64,000 bases of DNA from Andeanibacterium sp036384795 (GCA_036384795.1 DASVLP010000043.1:87436-151435); one strand, 5' to 3'; numbered from the stretch's first letter, positions 33,352-41,240 are shown. Translations and numbers: made by a program. The notes: generated by a model from the sequence alone, not told the origin.

Positions 33352-34981
33352 CGGCGGCCTCCCCTGATGCTTCGCTCGCGGCGACAGGTTCTTCGTCCTC
33401 GAACCAGTGCGCGCGGGCGGCCATGATGATCTCGTTGCCCTGCTCTTCGCTGAGACCGTATTCGCCGAGCACCCCGCCCTTGTCTTCCTGGCGGGCCGGG
33501 CGGCGCATCGGCGGGCCGGCTTCGGGGTTGCGGCGGCGCGGCTCGCTGCGCTTCTTGGCGATCAGCTCGTCGGTCGCGAGATCGGCCAGATCGTCGAGCG
33601 TCTTGATCCCGGCCTTGCCGAGCGTGACCAGCATCGCTTCGGTCAGGTGCGGCATCGCCGCGAGATCGTCGGACACGCCGAGCGCCTTGCGCTCCTGCCG
33701 GTGCGCCTCTTCCTGGCGCTCGAGCGCCTCGATCGCGCGGCTCTGAAGCTCCTGGCCGAGCTCTTCGTCGAAACCTTCGATGCTGGCGATTTCCTCCAGC
33801 GGCACGTAGGCGACTTCCTCGAGCTCGGCGAAGCCCTCGGCCACCAGCAGCTGGCTCAGCGTCTCGTCGACGTCGAGCTCTTCCTCGAACATCTTGGAGC
33901 GTTCGGAGAACTCGCGCTGGCGCTTCTCCGAGCTTTCCTGCTCGGTCATGATATCGATCTGGCTGTCGGTAAGCTGGCTCGCCAGCCGCACGTTCTGGCC
34001 GCGGCGGCCGATCGCAAGGCTCAGCTGGTCGTCGGGCACGACCACCTCGATGCGGCTCTCATCCTCGTCGATCACCACGCGGCTGACGGTTGCCGGCTGG
34101 AGCGCGTTGACCACGAATGTCGCGGTGTCCTCGCTCCACGGGATGATGTCGATCTTCTCGCCCTGCAGTTCCTGCACCACCGCCTGCACGCGGCTGCCCT
34201 TCATGCCGACGCAGGCGCCGACCGGATCGATCGAGCTGTCGCGGCTGATCACGCCGATCTTGGCGCGGCTGCCGGGATCGCGCGCGGCGGCCTTGATCTC
34301 GATGATGCCGTCGTAGATCTCCGGCACTTCCTGCGCGAACAGCTTCTTCATGAATTCGGGATGCGCGCGGCTGAGGAAGATCTGCGGGCCGCGGTTGTTG
34401 CGCTCCACCTTCAGGATCAGCGCCCGCACGCGCTCGCCGACGCGCGCGGCCTCGCGCGGGATCTGCTGGTCGCGGCGGATCACGCCTTCGGCGCGGCCCA
34501 GGTTCACGATCACGTGGCCGAACTCGACCGACTTGATCACCCCGGTGATCACCTCGCCGGCGCGGTCCTTGAATTCCTCGTACTGGCGCTCGCGCTCGGC
34601 ATCGCGGACTTTCTGGAAGATCACCTGCTTGGCGCTCTGCGCGTCGATGCGGCCGAGATCGATCGGCGGCAGCGGGTCGACGATGAAATCCCCGAGCTTG
34701 GCATTGCCGTCGAGCTTCTGGGCCTGCTTCAGGTCGACCTGCTTGAAATAATCCTCGACCTCCTCGACCACCTCGACCACGCGCCACAGGCGCAAGTCGC
34801 CGGTCTGCGCATCGAGCTTGGCGCGGATGTCGTTCTCGGCGCCGTAGCGCGCGCGGGCCGCCTTCTGGATCGCCTCTTCCATCGCCTCGATGACGATCGC
34901 CTTGTCGATCATCTTCTCGCTGGCGACCGAATTGGCGATCGCGAGCAATTCGGCTCGGTTGGCGGAAATCGCACTGGCCAT
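33332..34981 (-). CDS. nusA: Transcription termination/antitermination factor NusA
   Basis: 549 residues: N-terminal polymerase-binding domain (1-130), S1 ('AGEVITGVIKSVEFGHVIVNLGRAEGVI' near 135-160), KH1/KH2 ('GACVGMKGSRVQAVVQEL', 'LAIGRRGQNVRLASQL', about 230-350), and a C-terminal region with helix-hairpin-helix repeats ('LLVAEGFAELEEVAYVP', 'LGKAGIKTLDDLADLATDELI'), typical for alphaproteobacteria. It controls pausing, termination and antitermination. It is four genes from the operon end and its start is six bases from the rimP stop. Confidence 0.97.
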   Translation of the reverse strand: MASAISANRAELLAIANSVASEKMIDKAIVIEAMEEAIQKAARARYGAENDIRAKLDAQTGDLRLWRVVEVVEEVEDYFKQVDLKQAQKLDGNAKLGDFIVDPLPPIDLGRIDAQSAKQVIFQKVRDAERERQYEEFKDRAGEVITGVIKSVEFGHVIVNLGRAEGVIRRDQQIPREAARVGERVRALILKVERNNRGPQIFLSRAHPEFMKKLFAQEVPEIYDGIIEIKAAARDPGSRAKIGVISRDSSIDPVGACVGMKGSRVQAVVQELQGEKIDIIPWSEDTATFVVNALQPATVSRVVIDEDESRIEVVVPDDQLSLAIGRRGQNVRLASQLTDSQIDIMTEQESSEKRQREFSERSKMFEEELDVDETLSQLLVAEGFAELEEVAYVPLEEIASIEGFDEELGQELQSRAIEALERQEEAHRQERKALGVSDDLAAMPHLTEAMLVTLGKAGIKTLDDLADLATDELIAKKRSEPRRRNPEAGPPMRRPARQEDKGGVLGEYGLSEEQGNEIIMAARAHWFEDEEPVAASEASGEAADADTSQ

Positions 34982-34986
34982 TGTGT

Positions 34987-35541
34987 CTAGCCTTCCTCTT
35001 CTTCGAGAATCTCTTCCGCCCCGCCCGCGTCGAGCGGGCCGGTGGCGGCAATCAGCTTGTCGGTCAAGACCAGCTTGGCCGAATGGATGTGAACGAACGG
35101 AACCGCGTGCCGCACGCCCTGATCGTCGGTGAGCGCAACGTTGCCGTCTGCGTCGATGCCGTCGAGCGTGCCGCGGAAGCGCTTGCGCCCCCCGACGGCC
35201 TCGGCGAGTTCGAGCTTCGCTTCGTGCCCTGCCCAGCCGGCGAAATCCTTCGCCCGGGTGAGCGGGCGGTCGATCCCGGGCGAGCTGACCTCCAGCCGAT
35301 AGGCCCCGGTGATGAGTTCCTCGCCGCGTTCCTCCAATGCATCGAGCTCGTCGGAGATCGCGTGCGACAGCGCCGCGCACTGATCGAGCACCAGCTGCCC
35401 GGTCGCCGGATCCTCCGCCATCACCTGCAGCGCCGGCTCAGCGCCCGCTTCCGAGCTCGTCAGCTTCACGCGCACGAGTTCGAACCCCATGGCTTTCACC
35501 ACCGGTTCGATCACTTCGGCAAGGCGCGCCACGTCGGCCAA
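34987..35541 (-). CDS. rimP: Ribosome maturation factor RimP
   Basis: 184 residues from a TTG start at 35541, picked because AAAGGAG lies six bases before it and the protein then starts at the family position ('LADVARLAEVIEPVVKAMGFELVRVKL', residues 1-27). Other features: 'LEVSSPGIDRPLTRAKDF' and the C-terminal Sm-like beta domain ending 'VFVHIHSAKLVL'-type. RimP is needed for 30S maturation. First gene of the nusA operon; a candidate promoter and a 16-bp palindrome lie in the 176-bp leader. Confidence 0.93.
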   Translation of the reverse strand: MADVARLAEVIEPVVKAMGFELVRVKLTSSEAGAEPALQVMAEDPATGQLVLDQCAALSHAISDELDALEERGEELITGAYRLEVSSPGIDRPLTRAKDFAGWAGHEAKLELAEAVGGRKRFRGTLDGIDADGNVALTDDQGVRHAVPFVHIHSAKLVLTDKLIAATGPLDAGGAEEILEEEEG

Positions 35542-35607
35542 TCGCTTCTCCTTTCGCCGGCATCGCAAACGCCGTTCGGGCCGGCCCCCGGGGGCGCCAG
35601 CACCAGG

Positions 35608-35623
35608 CATTGTCGCGACAATG
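35608..35623. promoter_or_regulatory. Perfect 16-bp palindrome in the rimP leader
   Basis: CATTGTCGCGACAATG, a perfect inverted repeat with no spacer, lying just downstream of a candidate promoter and 67 bases before the rimP TTG. It may be an operator for the nusA operon or, in RNA, a short stem. No protein is known to me for this site. Confidence 0.45.
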
Positions 35624-35636
35624 TCGGGATAGCGGG

Positions 35637-35665
35637 CAAATAGGCGCGCAAGCGGCGAATTGCAA
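35637..35665 (-). promoter_or_regulatory. Candidate sigma-70-type promoter of rimP-nusA
   Basis: Reading the minus strand: TTGCAA (35665-35660), 17-base spacer, TATTTG (35642-35637). Two and two mismatches from TTGACA/TATAAT with ideal spacing, 95-125 bases before rimP. Confidence 0.45.
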
Positions 35666-35717
35666 GCGCATTCGGGAGGCGCACAGGCCGCTGCCGCACG
35701 CCGGTCTCACCTTCGCC

Positions 35718-36110
35718 TTAAGGCGCGTCGCTCCCGATCCATTGGCGGCCGAACTGGCGCAAATCGAAGTCTTCGTCGCTCTCGTAGAATTCCGACAGCT
35801 GCCGCAGTTGGCGGATCGCGTCTTCGGTCACCAGCTTATCGTCGAACCGCAGCCCGTAACGGTCCTCACGCGCCCACTGGACGATGAAGAACTGATCGAG
35901 GCCGTCGCGCTTCAGGATGCCCTGATCGCCGTGCTTGAGAGACCTGTCGCAGCCCACCCGGGCGCCGGTGGGAGAGAGATTGTCCACCGTGCAGCTGCAA
36001 TAACCGTCGAGCAGCACCAGCCGCGCGGGGAGGTTGAGCCGCGCACGCGCACCGCCGCGACGGCGCCCCCCCGCGCCCCCGAAACCGGTTGGTAGAGTTC
36101 TCGGTTGCAT
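35718..36110 (-). CDS. PilZ-domain protein
   Basis: 130 residues from ATG 36110. The c-di-GMP-binding signature is seen: Arg-rich start ('GARARLNLPARLVL', an RxxxR-type cluster) and 'VDNLSPTGARVGC' matching [DN]xSxxG. The remaining barrel ('GILKRDGLDQFFIVQWARED') is complete. A single PilZ domain without an effector domain suggests an adaptor. It lies between pspF and rimP on the same strand, so c-di-GMP output could be linked to either; this is inference. Confidence 0.85.
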   Translation of the reverse strand: MQPRTLPTGFGGAGGRRRGGARARLNLPARLVLLDGYCSCTVDNLSPTGARVGCDRSLKHGDQGILKRDGLDQFFIVQWAREDRYGLRFDDKLVTEDAIRQLRQLSEFYESDEDFDLRQFGRQWIGSDAP

Positions 36111-36177
36111 CCCGCGCCAGCTTTGCACCTGCGCGGTAAATGCATGTTTAACGAATCCGCTCGCCGCGCCGGGAATT

Positions 36178-37197
36178 CTACAACACCAAACCGTGCTTTT
36201 TGATGCAGTGGCGCAGCTGGTCATAAGTCAGCCCGAGCGCCTTGGCGGTCTGGCGCTGGTTCCACCGGTGCCGCCCCAGCGCGTGCTCGAGGATCGCGCG
36301 CTCGTGCGCATCTACCGCTTCGCGCAAGTCGTTCACCTCGTCGAACCTCTCGGCCGAGACGCCCGCCGCCGGCTGCGCCCGATCTGCCGCCGGCTCGGCC
36401 GACCGGGGCCGCGCCTCGGGCTTCCACGGGCTTTCGAACGGATCGAACTGCACATAGCCGATCGGCTCGCTCCAATCGTCCCAGCGATAGACCGCCCGCT
36501 CGACCGCGTTTCTCAGCTCGCGGACGTTGCCGGGCCAGGGATATTCCTCGAGTTGGCGGCGGACGTGCTCGGCATATCCCGGCCACGATTGCCAGCCGAG
36601 CTCGGCGGCCATCCGGCGGCCGAAATAGTCGGCGAGCACCGCGATGTCGCCTTCACGCACACGCAAGGGCGGCAAGGTGATGACCTCGAAGCTCAGACGA
36701 TCGAGCAAGTCCGAGCGGAACCGCCCCTCGTTCGCGAGGCGCGGAAGGTCCTCGTTGGTCGCGGCGACGATCCGCACGTCGACCCTGACCGGGCGCGAAG
36801 AGCCGATGCGGGTGACCTCGCCGTATTCCACCGCGCGCAGCAGGCGCTCCTGCGCGCCCATCGACAAAGTCGCCAGTTCGTCGAGAAACAGCGTGCCCCG
36901 GTCGGCTTCCTCGAACCTGCCCGCACGCGCCTTGGTCGCGCCGGTGAAGGCCCCGGCCTCGTGGCCGAACAGCTCGGCCTCGATCAGGGTTTCGGGAAGC
37001 GCGGCGCAGTTCATCGTGACCAGCGGTTCTTCCCACCGGTTCGACAGGCGATGGAGACGTTCGGCGATGAGTTCCTTGCCCGTCCCACGCTCGCCGATCA
37101 CCAGCACCGGCCGGCGCATCGGCGCGGCGCGGCTGGCGCGCTCGACCGCGTCCAGGAACGCCCCCGACTGGCCGATGAACTGGTTGTCCCGCTCCAT
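36178..37197 (-). CDS. pspF: PspF, sigma-54 activator of the psp operon
   Basis: 339 residues with only an AAA+ activator domain and a Fis-type HTH, as PspF. Walker A 'GERGTGKE' (near 35), the sigma-54 contact loop 'GAFTGA' (near 80), Walker B 'GTLFLDEL', and C-terminal 'NQRQTAKALGLTYDQLRHCIKKHGL'. There is no N-terminal receiver, so control is expected by PspA binding. It is divergent from the psp operon, 144 bp away, and a strong -24/-12 promoter lies in that gap. Confidence 0.95.
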   Translation of the reverse strand: MERDNQFIGQSGAFLDAVERASRAAPMRRPVLVIGERGTGKELIAERLHRLSNRWEEPLVTMNCAALPETLIEAELFGHEAGAFTGATKARAGRFEEADRGTLFLDELATLSMGAQERLLRAVEYGEVTRIGSSRPVRVDVRIVAATNEDLPRLANEGRFRSDLLDRLSFEVITLPPLRVREGDIAVLADYFGRRMAAELGWQSWPGYAEHVRRQLEEYPWPGNVRELRNAVERAVYRWDDWSEPIGYVQFDPFESPWKPEARPRSAEPAADRAQPAAGVSAERFDEVNDLREAVDAHERAILEHALGRHRWNQRQTAKALGLTYDQLRHCIKKHGLVL

Positions 37198-37298
37198 CGG
37201 CCCAAGCTATAGTGCATTTCCCCAACACGTGGCAATATTCGCCAACGCGGTAAATCCACGACGGACCGATATCCGGCTTTTCCAAGGACTTGGACGAC

Positions 37299-37314
37299 TT
37301 GGCACGCGGCTTGC
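37299..37314 (+). promoter_or_regulatory. Sigma-54 (-24/-12) promoter of the psp operon
   Basis: TTGGCACG-CGGC-TTGC matches the consensus YTGGCACGrNNNTTGC except the r position, with GG and GC elements at the required 10-bp separation. Position fits transcription from about 37326 into 37352. PspF, encoded divergently, is the expected activator. Confidence 0.9.
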
Positions 37315-37351
37315 TAAATCGGCCTCATAGAGTTTGGAGGAATGACCCGCC

Positions 37352-37507
37352 ATGTACGACAGCCGCTTTTTCCGCAGCAAGCTGGGCAAGGCCGCCGCGG
37401 TCAGCATCGCCGCGATGCTGGCGTTCAACCTGCTCACGCTCAGCCAGCAGCTGCAGGCGGCGCCCACGCCGCTGGCGGTTGCTGCGCAGCCGATCGAGGT
37501 TGCGTGA
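37352..37507 (+). CDS. Small membrane or secreted protein at head of the psp operon
   Basis: 51 residues: 'MYDSRFFRSKLGKAAAVSIAAMLAFNLLTLSQQLQ' gives one hydrophobic helix near residues 13-30. GGAGG lies 11 bases before the ATG; an overlapping ATG at 37342 is only one base from that site and reads a different frame. It is the first gene after the sigma-54 promoter. I do not recognise a family. A GTGA overlap at its stop opens a frame that runs into pspA. Confidence 0.6.
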   Translation: MYDSRFFRSKLGKAAAVSIAAMLAFNLLTLSQQLQAAPTPLAVAAQPIEVA

Positions 37508-37633
37508 GCAAGGCCGACGAAAGTCCGCTGACCCCGCTCGGGGCGCAGCACGGCTCGGGGCCCGAAGCCCCCCCCGAGGGCGGTTACCAGTCCCCCCGCC
37601 CTCACGGCGCGCCCGAGCCGGCCGCACCCCCCA

Positions 37634-37672
37634 GGAGCCGCTCGCGCCTCGACCTCGAGGTCGAGCGGCTCC
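37634..37672 (+). other. Stem-loop just upstream of pspA
   Basis: Perfect 11-bp arms GGAGCCGCTCG/CGAGCGGCTCC flank a self-complementary core (CTCGACCTCGAG). It ends 50 bases before the pspA ATG and could modulate RNA stability or translation within the operon. Confidence 0.6.
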
Positions 37673-37722
37673 GCCGGAGCCCGACGCCAACCCTCAATGC
37701 ACCGAACTTAGGAGTTCCCTGG

Positions 37723-38409
37723 ATGGGTATTTTCTCGCGTACCCGCGACATTATCGCCGCCAACTTCAACGAGCTGCTCGATCAGGCCGACGATCCGGCC
37801 AAGATGATCCGGATGATCATCCTCGAAATGGAAGAGACGTTGGTGGAAGTCCGCGCGAGCGCGGCGCGCACGATTGCGGATCAGCGGGAAATGCACCGTC
37901 ACACCGTAAAGCTTGAGCGGCTGCAGGCCGACTGGGGCGAGAAGGCGCAGCTCGCGCTCTCGAAGGACCGCGAAGACCTCGCCCGCGCGGCGCTGGTCGA
38001 GAAGAAGAAGGCCGCCGACATGGCCGATCAGTTGAAAGCCGAGATCGCCGTGCTCGACGATGCGCTGCGCGCTTACGAGGACGATATCCAGAAGCTGCAG
38101 AACCGCCTGCGCGAGGCGCGCAGCCGCCAGACCCAGATCGCCGCGCGGCTCGAAAGCGCCGAGAACCGGGTCAAGCTGCGCACCCTGCTTTCGACCGAGC
38201 GGGTCGATGATGCGCTCGCGCGCTTCGACCAGCTCGAGCGGCGGGTCGATTATGCCGAAGGCCGCGCCGACGCGCTGCGGATCGCCGAAGGCGGCCAGCC
38301 CTCGCTCGCCGACGAGATCGCCGCGCTCGCGGGCGAGGACAAGATCGACGCCGAGCTCGAAGAGATGAAGCGCGCGCTCGGCATGGGCGGCGAGAAGAAG
38401 GAGGACTGA
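37723..38409 (+). CDS. pspA: Phage shock protein A (membrane-stress effector)
   Basis: 228 residues, the usual PspA length and nearly all helical: 'MGIFSRTRDIIAANFNELLDQADDPAKMIRMIILEMEETLVEVRAS' (key residues: NFNELLDQADDP, KMIRMII) and long coiled-coil with 'EAKKAADMADQL'-type repeats. PspA is the PspF inhibitor and the ESCRT-III-like membrane stabiliser. ATG 37723 follows AGGAG at nine bases. No stop separates it from an in-frame GTG at 37504, so a 73-residue longer form is possible but lacks family similarity. Confidence 0.95.
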   Translation: MGIFSRTRDIIAANFNELLDQADDPAKMIRMIILEMEETLVEVRASAARTIADQREMHRHTVKLERLQADWGEKAQLALSKDREDLARAALVEKKKAADMADQLKAEIAVLDDALRAYEDDIQKLQNRLREARSRQTQIAARLESAENRVKLRTLLSTERVDDALARFDQLERRVDYAEGRADALRIAEGGQPSLADEIAALAGEDKIDAELEEMKRALGMGGEKKED

Positions 38410-38412
38410 GCG

Positions 38413-38709
38413 GTGGGCGAAGAACTGATCCTTGTTCCGATGATCGTCCTCGGCCTGCCGTGGATCATCTTCCACTACATCACCAAGTGGAAGACCGCAG
38501 CGACCATCACCACCGGCGACGAAGCCCTGCTCGACGAGCTCTACCAGCTCGCCAAGCGGCTCGACGAGCGGATGGACACCGTTGAGCGGCTGGTCGCCGC
38601 CGACAACCCCGAATTCAAGCCCGCGCGGATCCAGCCGGACCGCGACATCGACAACCTGCCGCTGCGCGAGCTCGATCGCCTGCTGGCCGAGAAGGGAACC
38701 CGCAAGTGA
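38413..38709 (+). CDS. pspB: Phage shock protein B
   Basis: 98 residues from a GTG start: one N-terminal membrane helix ('LILVPMIVLGLPWIIFHYITKW') and a C-terminal coiled coil ending 'RLDERMDTVERLVAADNPEF', the PspB signature. PspB acts with PspC at the inner membrane to relieve PspF inhibition. Longer than E. coli PspB (74 residues) by a C-terminal tail. Four bases after pspA; stop overlaps pspC. Confidence 0.92.
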   Translation: MGEELILVPMIVLGLPWIIFHYITKWKTAATITTGDEALLDELYQLAKRLDERMDTVERLVAADNPEFKPARIQPDRDIDNLPLRELDRLLAEKGTRK

Positions 38710-39083
38710 ACAGCCCGCGCACCACGCTTTATCGCGACAAGCAGAACGCCAAGTTGATGGGGGTCTGCGCCGGCATCTCGGATTACACCGGGGTGGATGT
38801 CGGCTGGGTCCGGCTCGCGGCGGTCGTGCTGACGTTCATGACCGGCGGCTGGACCGTGCCCGCCTATTTCATCGCCGGCATCGCGCTGAACAAGAAGCCG
38901 GCCGATCTCTACGTCGACAAGGACGAGCAGAAGTACTGGCAGCGCGTCCGCCAGAGCCCGGCCCGCACCGCGCGTGAAATCCGCGCCGAGTTCCGCGACA
39001 TCGACCGCCGCCTGGCCGAAGTCGAGAACTACTACGTCACCAGCAATCCGCGGCTTTCGGCCGAGATCGAACGCCTGCGCTGA
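38706..39083 (+). CDS. pspC: Phage shock protein C
   Basis: 125 residues from a GTG overlapping the pspB stop. The PspC domain is plain: 'LYRDKQNAKLMGVCAGISDYTGVDVGWVRLAAVVLTFMTGGW' (residues about 8-49), a membrane segment, then a soluble helical C-terminus. The family's usual role is a membrane sensor with PspB. Confidence 0.93.
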   Translation: MNSPRTTLYRDKQNAKLMGVCAGISDYTGVDVGWVRLAAVVLTFMTGGWTVPAYFIAGIALNKKPADLYVDKDEQKYWQRVRQSPARTAREIRAEFRDIDRRLAEVENYYVTSNPRLSAEIERLR

Positions 39084-39114
39084 GCCGGTTCGTCAGAGAA
39101 GGGGAAAATCGAAC

Positions 39115-39432
39115 ATGAGTCCGGCAGATATCGGGATTTTCATTCCGTTCTTCGCGATCATCATGGGGATCTCGATCCCGATCACCGCGATCAAGCTCAA
39201 GCATCGCCAGAAGATCGAGGAGATGCGGCTGGCGGCCGGTGGCGCGGGTCGCGCCGACGAGGGCCGGCTCGCCCGCTACGACAGCCGAATGGAGATGCTC
39301 GAAGACCGCGTCCAGGTACTGGAGCGGATCATCACCGATCGCGGGTTCAACGTCGCCGCGCAGATCGAGGCGCTGCGCGACAGCAGCGCGATCGAAGAGC
39401 TGACCGCAGACCGGGTGAAGCAGGCGCGCTGA
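39115..39432 (+). CDS. PspB-like small membrane protein 1
   Basis: 105 residues: N-terminal helix ('IGIFIPFFAIIMGISIPITAI', residues 6-26), a basic junction and a C-terminal coiled coil 'MEMLEDRVQVLERIITDRGF' followed by 'NVAAQIEALRD'. The helix-then-coiled-coil layout and 'RV..LE.I' pattern match the end of PspB. 32 bp after pspC with a GGGGAAAA site. Part of a run of related genes in the psp operon; likely an envelope-stress membrane protein, function inferred only. Confidence 0.75.
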   Translation: MSPADIGIFIPFFAIIMGISIPITAIKLKHRQKIEEMRLAAGGAGRADEGRLARYDSRMEMLEDRVQVLERIITDRGFNVAAQIEALRDSSAIEELTADRVKQAR

Positions 39433-39454
39433 ACGCCGGAAGGGAGTTGCGAAA

Positions 39455-39742
39455 ATGGGCGATCTGATTGGATTGGCGGCGGTCGTGATGATCTTCGGCA
39501 TCCCGCTGCTGGCGATCTGGACCAGGCACCAGGCGCAGATGGCGGATCGCAAGTCGGGAATGGACGATGCGCAGGTTCGCCAGCTCGTCGGCCAGGTCGA
39601 GATGCTGCAGGACCGGGTGCAGGTGCTCGAACGCATCATTACCGACCGCGGCTACGACGTCGCGACGCAGATCGAGGCGCTGCGCGACACGCGCCGGATC
39701 GAAGAGCGCGCCGAGCAGCGCCAGCTGGAAGGGAACTCGTGA
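39455..39742 (+). CDS. PspB-like small membrane protein 2
   Basis: 95 residues, helix 'LIGLAAVVMIFGIPLLAIW' then coiled coil 'VEMLQDRVQVLERIITDRGY' and 'DVATQIEALRD', near identical in the last 25 residues to the previous gene. Clear GGGAGTTGCGAAA site before the ATG. Its stop overlaps the next ATG by one base (TGATG). Recent duplication is likely from the C-terminal identity. Confidence 0.75.
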   Translation: MGDLIGLAAVVMIFGIPLLAIWTRHQAQMADRKSGMDDAQVRQLVGQVEMLQDRVQVLERIITDRGYDVATQIEALRDTRRIEERAEQRQLEGNS

Positions 39743-40101
39743 TGAATCCTGCCGTGGAAACGCTGATCGGCTTCATTCCGTGGATCGCGGCCGGCGGCCT
39801 TGCGCTCGGCGCGGGCGGCATCCTGGCCTCGGTCCACAACACCCGCATGAAGATCAAGAACGGTTATCCGCTTGAGGGGATGTGGGGCCAGAAGCTCAAG
39901 CCCGAGATGACCACCGAGGCGATGGAGCGGGTGAAGCTGCTGAACCAGGAAAACGCCGCGCTGCGCGCCGAGATGGCGGCCGCCAAGGAACGCCTGGCGG
40001 TGGTCGAGCGGATCGTCACCGACAAAGGCTTCGATGTGTCGCGACAGATCGAGCAGTTGCGCGAAGCGACCCCGCAGCTCTCGGAACGGGCGAAGAACTG
40101 A
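39742..40101 (+). CDS. PspB-like small membrane protein 3
   Basis: 119 residues: membrane helix 'LIGFIPWIAAGGLALGAGGILA', a longer loop ('NGYPLEGMWGQKLKPEM') and coiled coil 'AAKERLAVVERIVTDKGF' plus 'DVSRQIEQLRE'. ATG 39742 overlaps the upstream stop by one base; a GTG one codon earlier is possible. Same family as its neighbours, with a more divergent middle. Confidence 0.72.
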   Translation: MNPAVETLIGFIPWIAAGGLALGAGGILASVHNTRMKIKNGYPLEGMWGQKLKPEMTTEAMERVKLLNQENAALRAEMAAAKERLAVVERIVTDKGFDVSRQIEQLREATPQLSERAKN

Positions 40102-40129
40102 GCGGAATGGATTTTAGGGAGTTGCTACG

Positions 40130-40477
40130 ATGAATTGGGGTACCCCGGAAGTCGTTCTTTCGATCATCGCGCTCGCCACCTTTGGCGGCATCGCCCGCAC
40201 CTGGATTCACGCCAAGGACGGGTTGCCGCTGCCCGGCCACCGCGGCCGGCGGTGGGAAAACCGGCAAGAAGCGCGCGGCGATACGCAGGAAGTCGCAATG
40301 CTGAAGGCCGAGAACGCCCGCCTGACCGACCGGTTGGAAGCCTCCGAAGACCGGCTGGCGGTGCTGGAGCGGATCGTGACCGACAAGAGCTACAACCTGG
40401 CCGAAGAGATCGAGGCGCTGAGAGGCAGCGGGCACGAGCGCGAGCCGAAGCCCGCGGACCGGAGCAAGACGCCATGA
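40130..40477 (+). CDS. PspB-like small membrane protein 4
   Basis: 115 residues: helix 'PEVVLSIIALATFGGIARTWI', a polar segment 'HAKDGLPLPGHRGRRW' and coiled coil 'EDRLAVLERIVTDKSYNLAEE' with 'IEALRG'. AGGGAG site seven bases before the ATG. Its stop overlaps a 39-residue ORF. Same signature as the neighbours. Confidence 0.72.
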   Translation: MNWGTPEVVLSIIALATFGGIARTWIHAKDGLPLPGHRGRRWENRQEARGDTQEVAMLKAENARLTDRLEASEDRLAVLERIVTDKSYNLAEEIEALRGSGHEREPKPADRSKTP

Positions 40478-40593
40478 CCCCGGGGATCGGAGTGCTTCCG
40501 GCCGTCTTCGTCGCCACCGCCAAGGGCGCGAACCCGGCAGCCGAGAGCGAAGACCCGTGGCGCGAGCAGATGGACCGAGGAGTGCAGCAATGA
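40474..40593 (+). CDS. Tiny ORF inside the psp-downstream array
   Basis: 39 residues (MTPGIGVLPAVFVATAKGAN and a polar tail), overlapping the flanking genes by four bases at each end (ATGA and AATGA). Such double overlaps favour a translated coupling ORF, but the sequence shows no domain, so it may only pass ribosomes to the next gene. Confidence 0.45.
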   Translation: MTPGIGVLPAVFVATAKGANPAAESEDPWREQMDRGVQQ

Positions 40594-40871
40594 CTTTCTG
40601 GACCGCGATGGTGATGATCGCCCTGATCGTGTCGGTCGCCAGCGTCATCGGCAGCGTAGCGAACGCGCGGCTTCGCGCCCAGCGCGGGCTCAGGGTCGAC
40701 TGGAAAGGCGAGGAAGTGCCGATTGCGCCGCATGAGACTGGCGCGAATGCCGCCCACCGCCGGGAAATCGAAGACCTGCGGGAACGGGTGAAAGTGCTCG
40801 AGCGGATCGTCACCGATGGGCGGGATGCCCGTTCGGTCGCCGAGCAAATCGAGAGTCTGCGCGACCGCTAG
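40590..40871 (+). CDS. PspB-like small membrane protein 5
   Basis: 93 residues: helix 'WTAMVMIALIVSVASVIGSVA', a short soluble linker with 'RGLRVDWKGEEVP' and coiled coil 'LRERVKVLERIVTDGRDARS' followed by 'VAEQIESLRD'. ATG 40590 overlaps the upstream ORF stop. Belongs to the same set. Confidence 0.72.
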   Translation: MTFWTAMVMIALIVSVASVIGSVANARLRAQRGLRVDWKGEEVPIAPHETGANAAHRREIEDLRERVKVLERIVTDGRDARSVAEQIESLRDR

Positions 40872-40896
40872 GCCGCGGAAACGTTGGAGAAAGCCG

Positions 40897-41133
40897 ATGG
40901 TGAGCCAAGACCTGTTGGTAGCCGCCGCCTCGCTGATGGGCGTGATGATCGTCTCGGCCACGCTGCTGAGCGGCTGGCAGGGCTGGCTGGCGCTGAAGCG
41001 CCGCGAGCTCGACGCGCGCCGCCCGCGCGAGATCGAAGGCGGGGTCGGCGAAGGCGCGGCACGGATCGAGATCGCCGACTTGAAGGAGCGCATCCGCAAG
41101 CTGGAAGCAATCGCTTCGGGAGTGGATCTGTAA
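40897..41133 (+). CDS. PspB-like small membrane protein 6 (diverged)
   Basis: 78 residues, the shortest: helix 'LLVAAASLMGVMIVSATLLSG' and coiled coil 'IADLKERIRKLEAIASGVDL', which keeps the R.-.LE-I pattern but lacks the VLERIVTD block and the tail. GGAGA seven bases before the ATG. Last member of the run; sufE follows 107 bp later. Confidence 0.65.
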   Translation: MVSQDLLVAAASLMGVMIVSATLLSGWQGWLALKRRELDARRPREIEGGVGEGAARIEIADLKERIRKLEAIASGVDL

Positions 41134-41240
41134 GGCGAAGCCGTCGCCATGACGAAAGGCAGTCGCTTGCCCCATGCGCCGCCGCAGCGACGGCGACCGC
41201 GGCTTCCGCTGAGGGGGCGAATGGGTTAGGGCCGCGCGCG

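Noticed and set aside
37342..37723. Annotating pspA from ATG 37342 (355 residues)
   Set aside because: That ATG is one base from the GGAGG, overlaps a better-placed ORF, and the added residues are low complexity.
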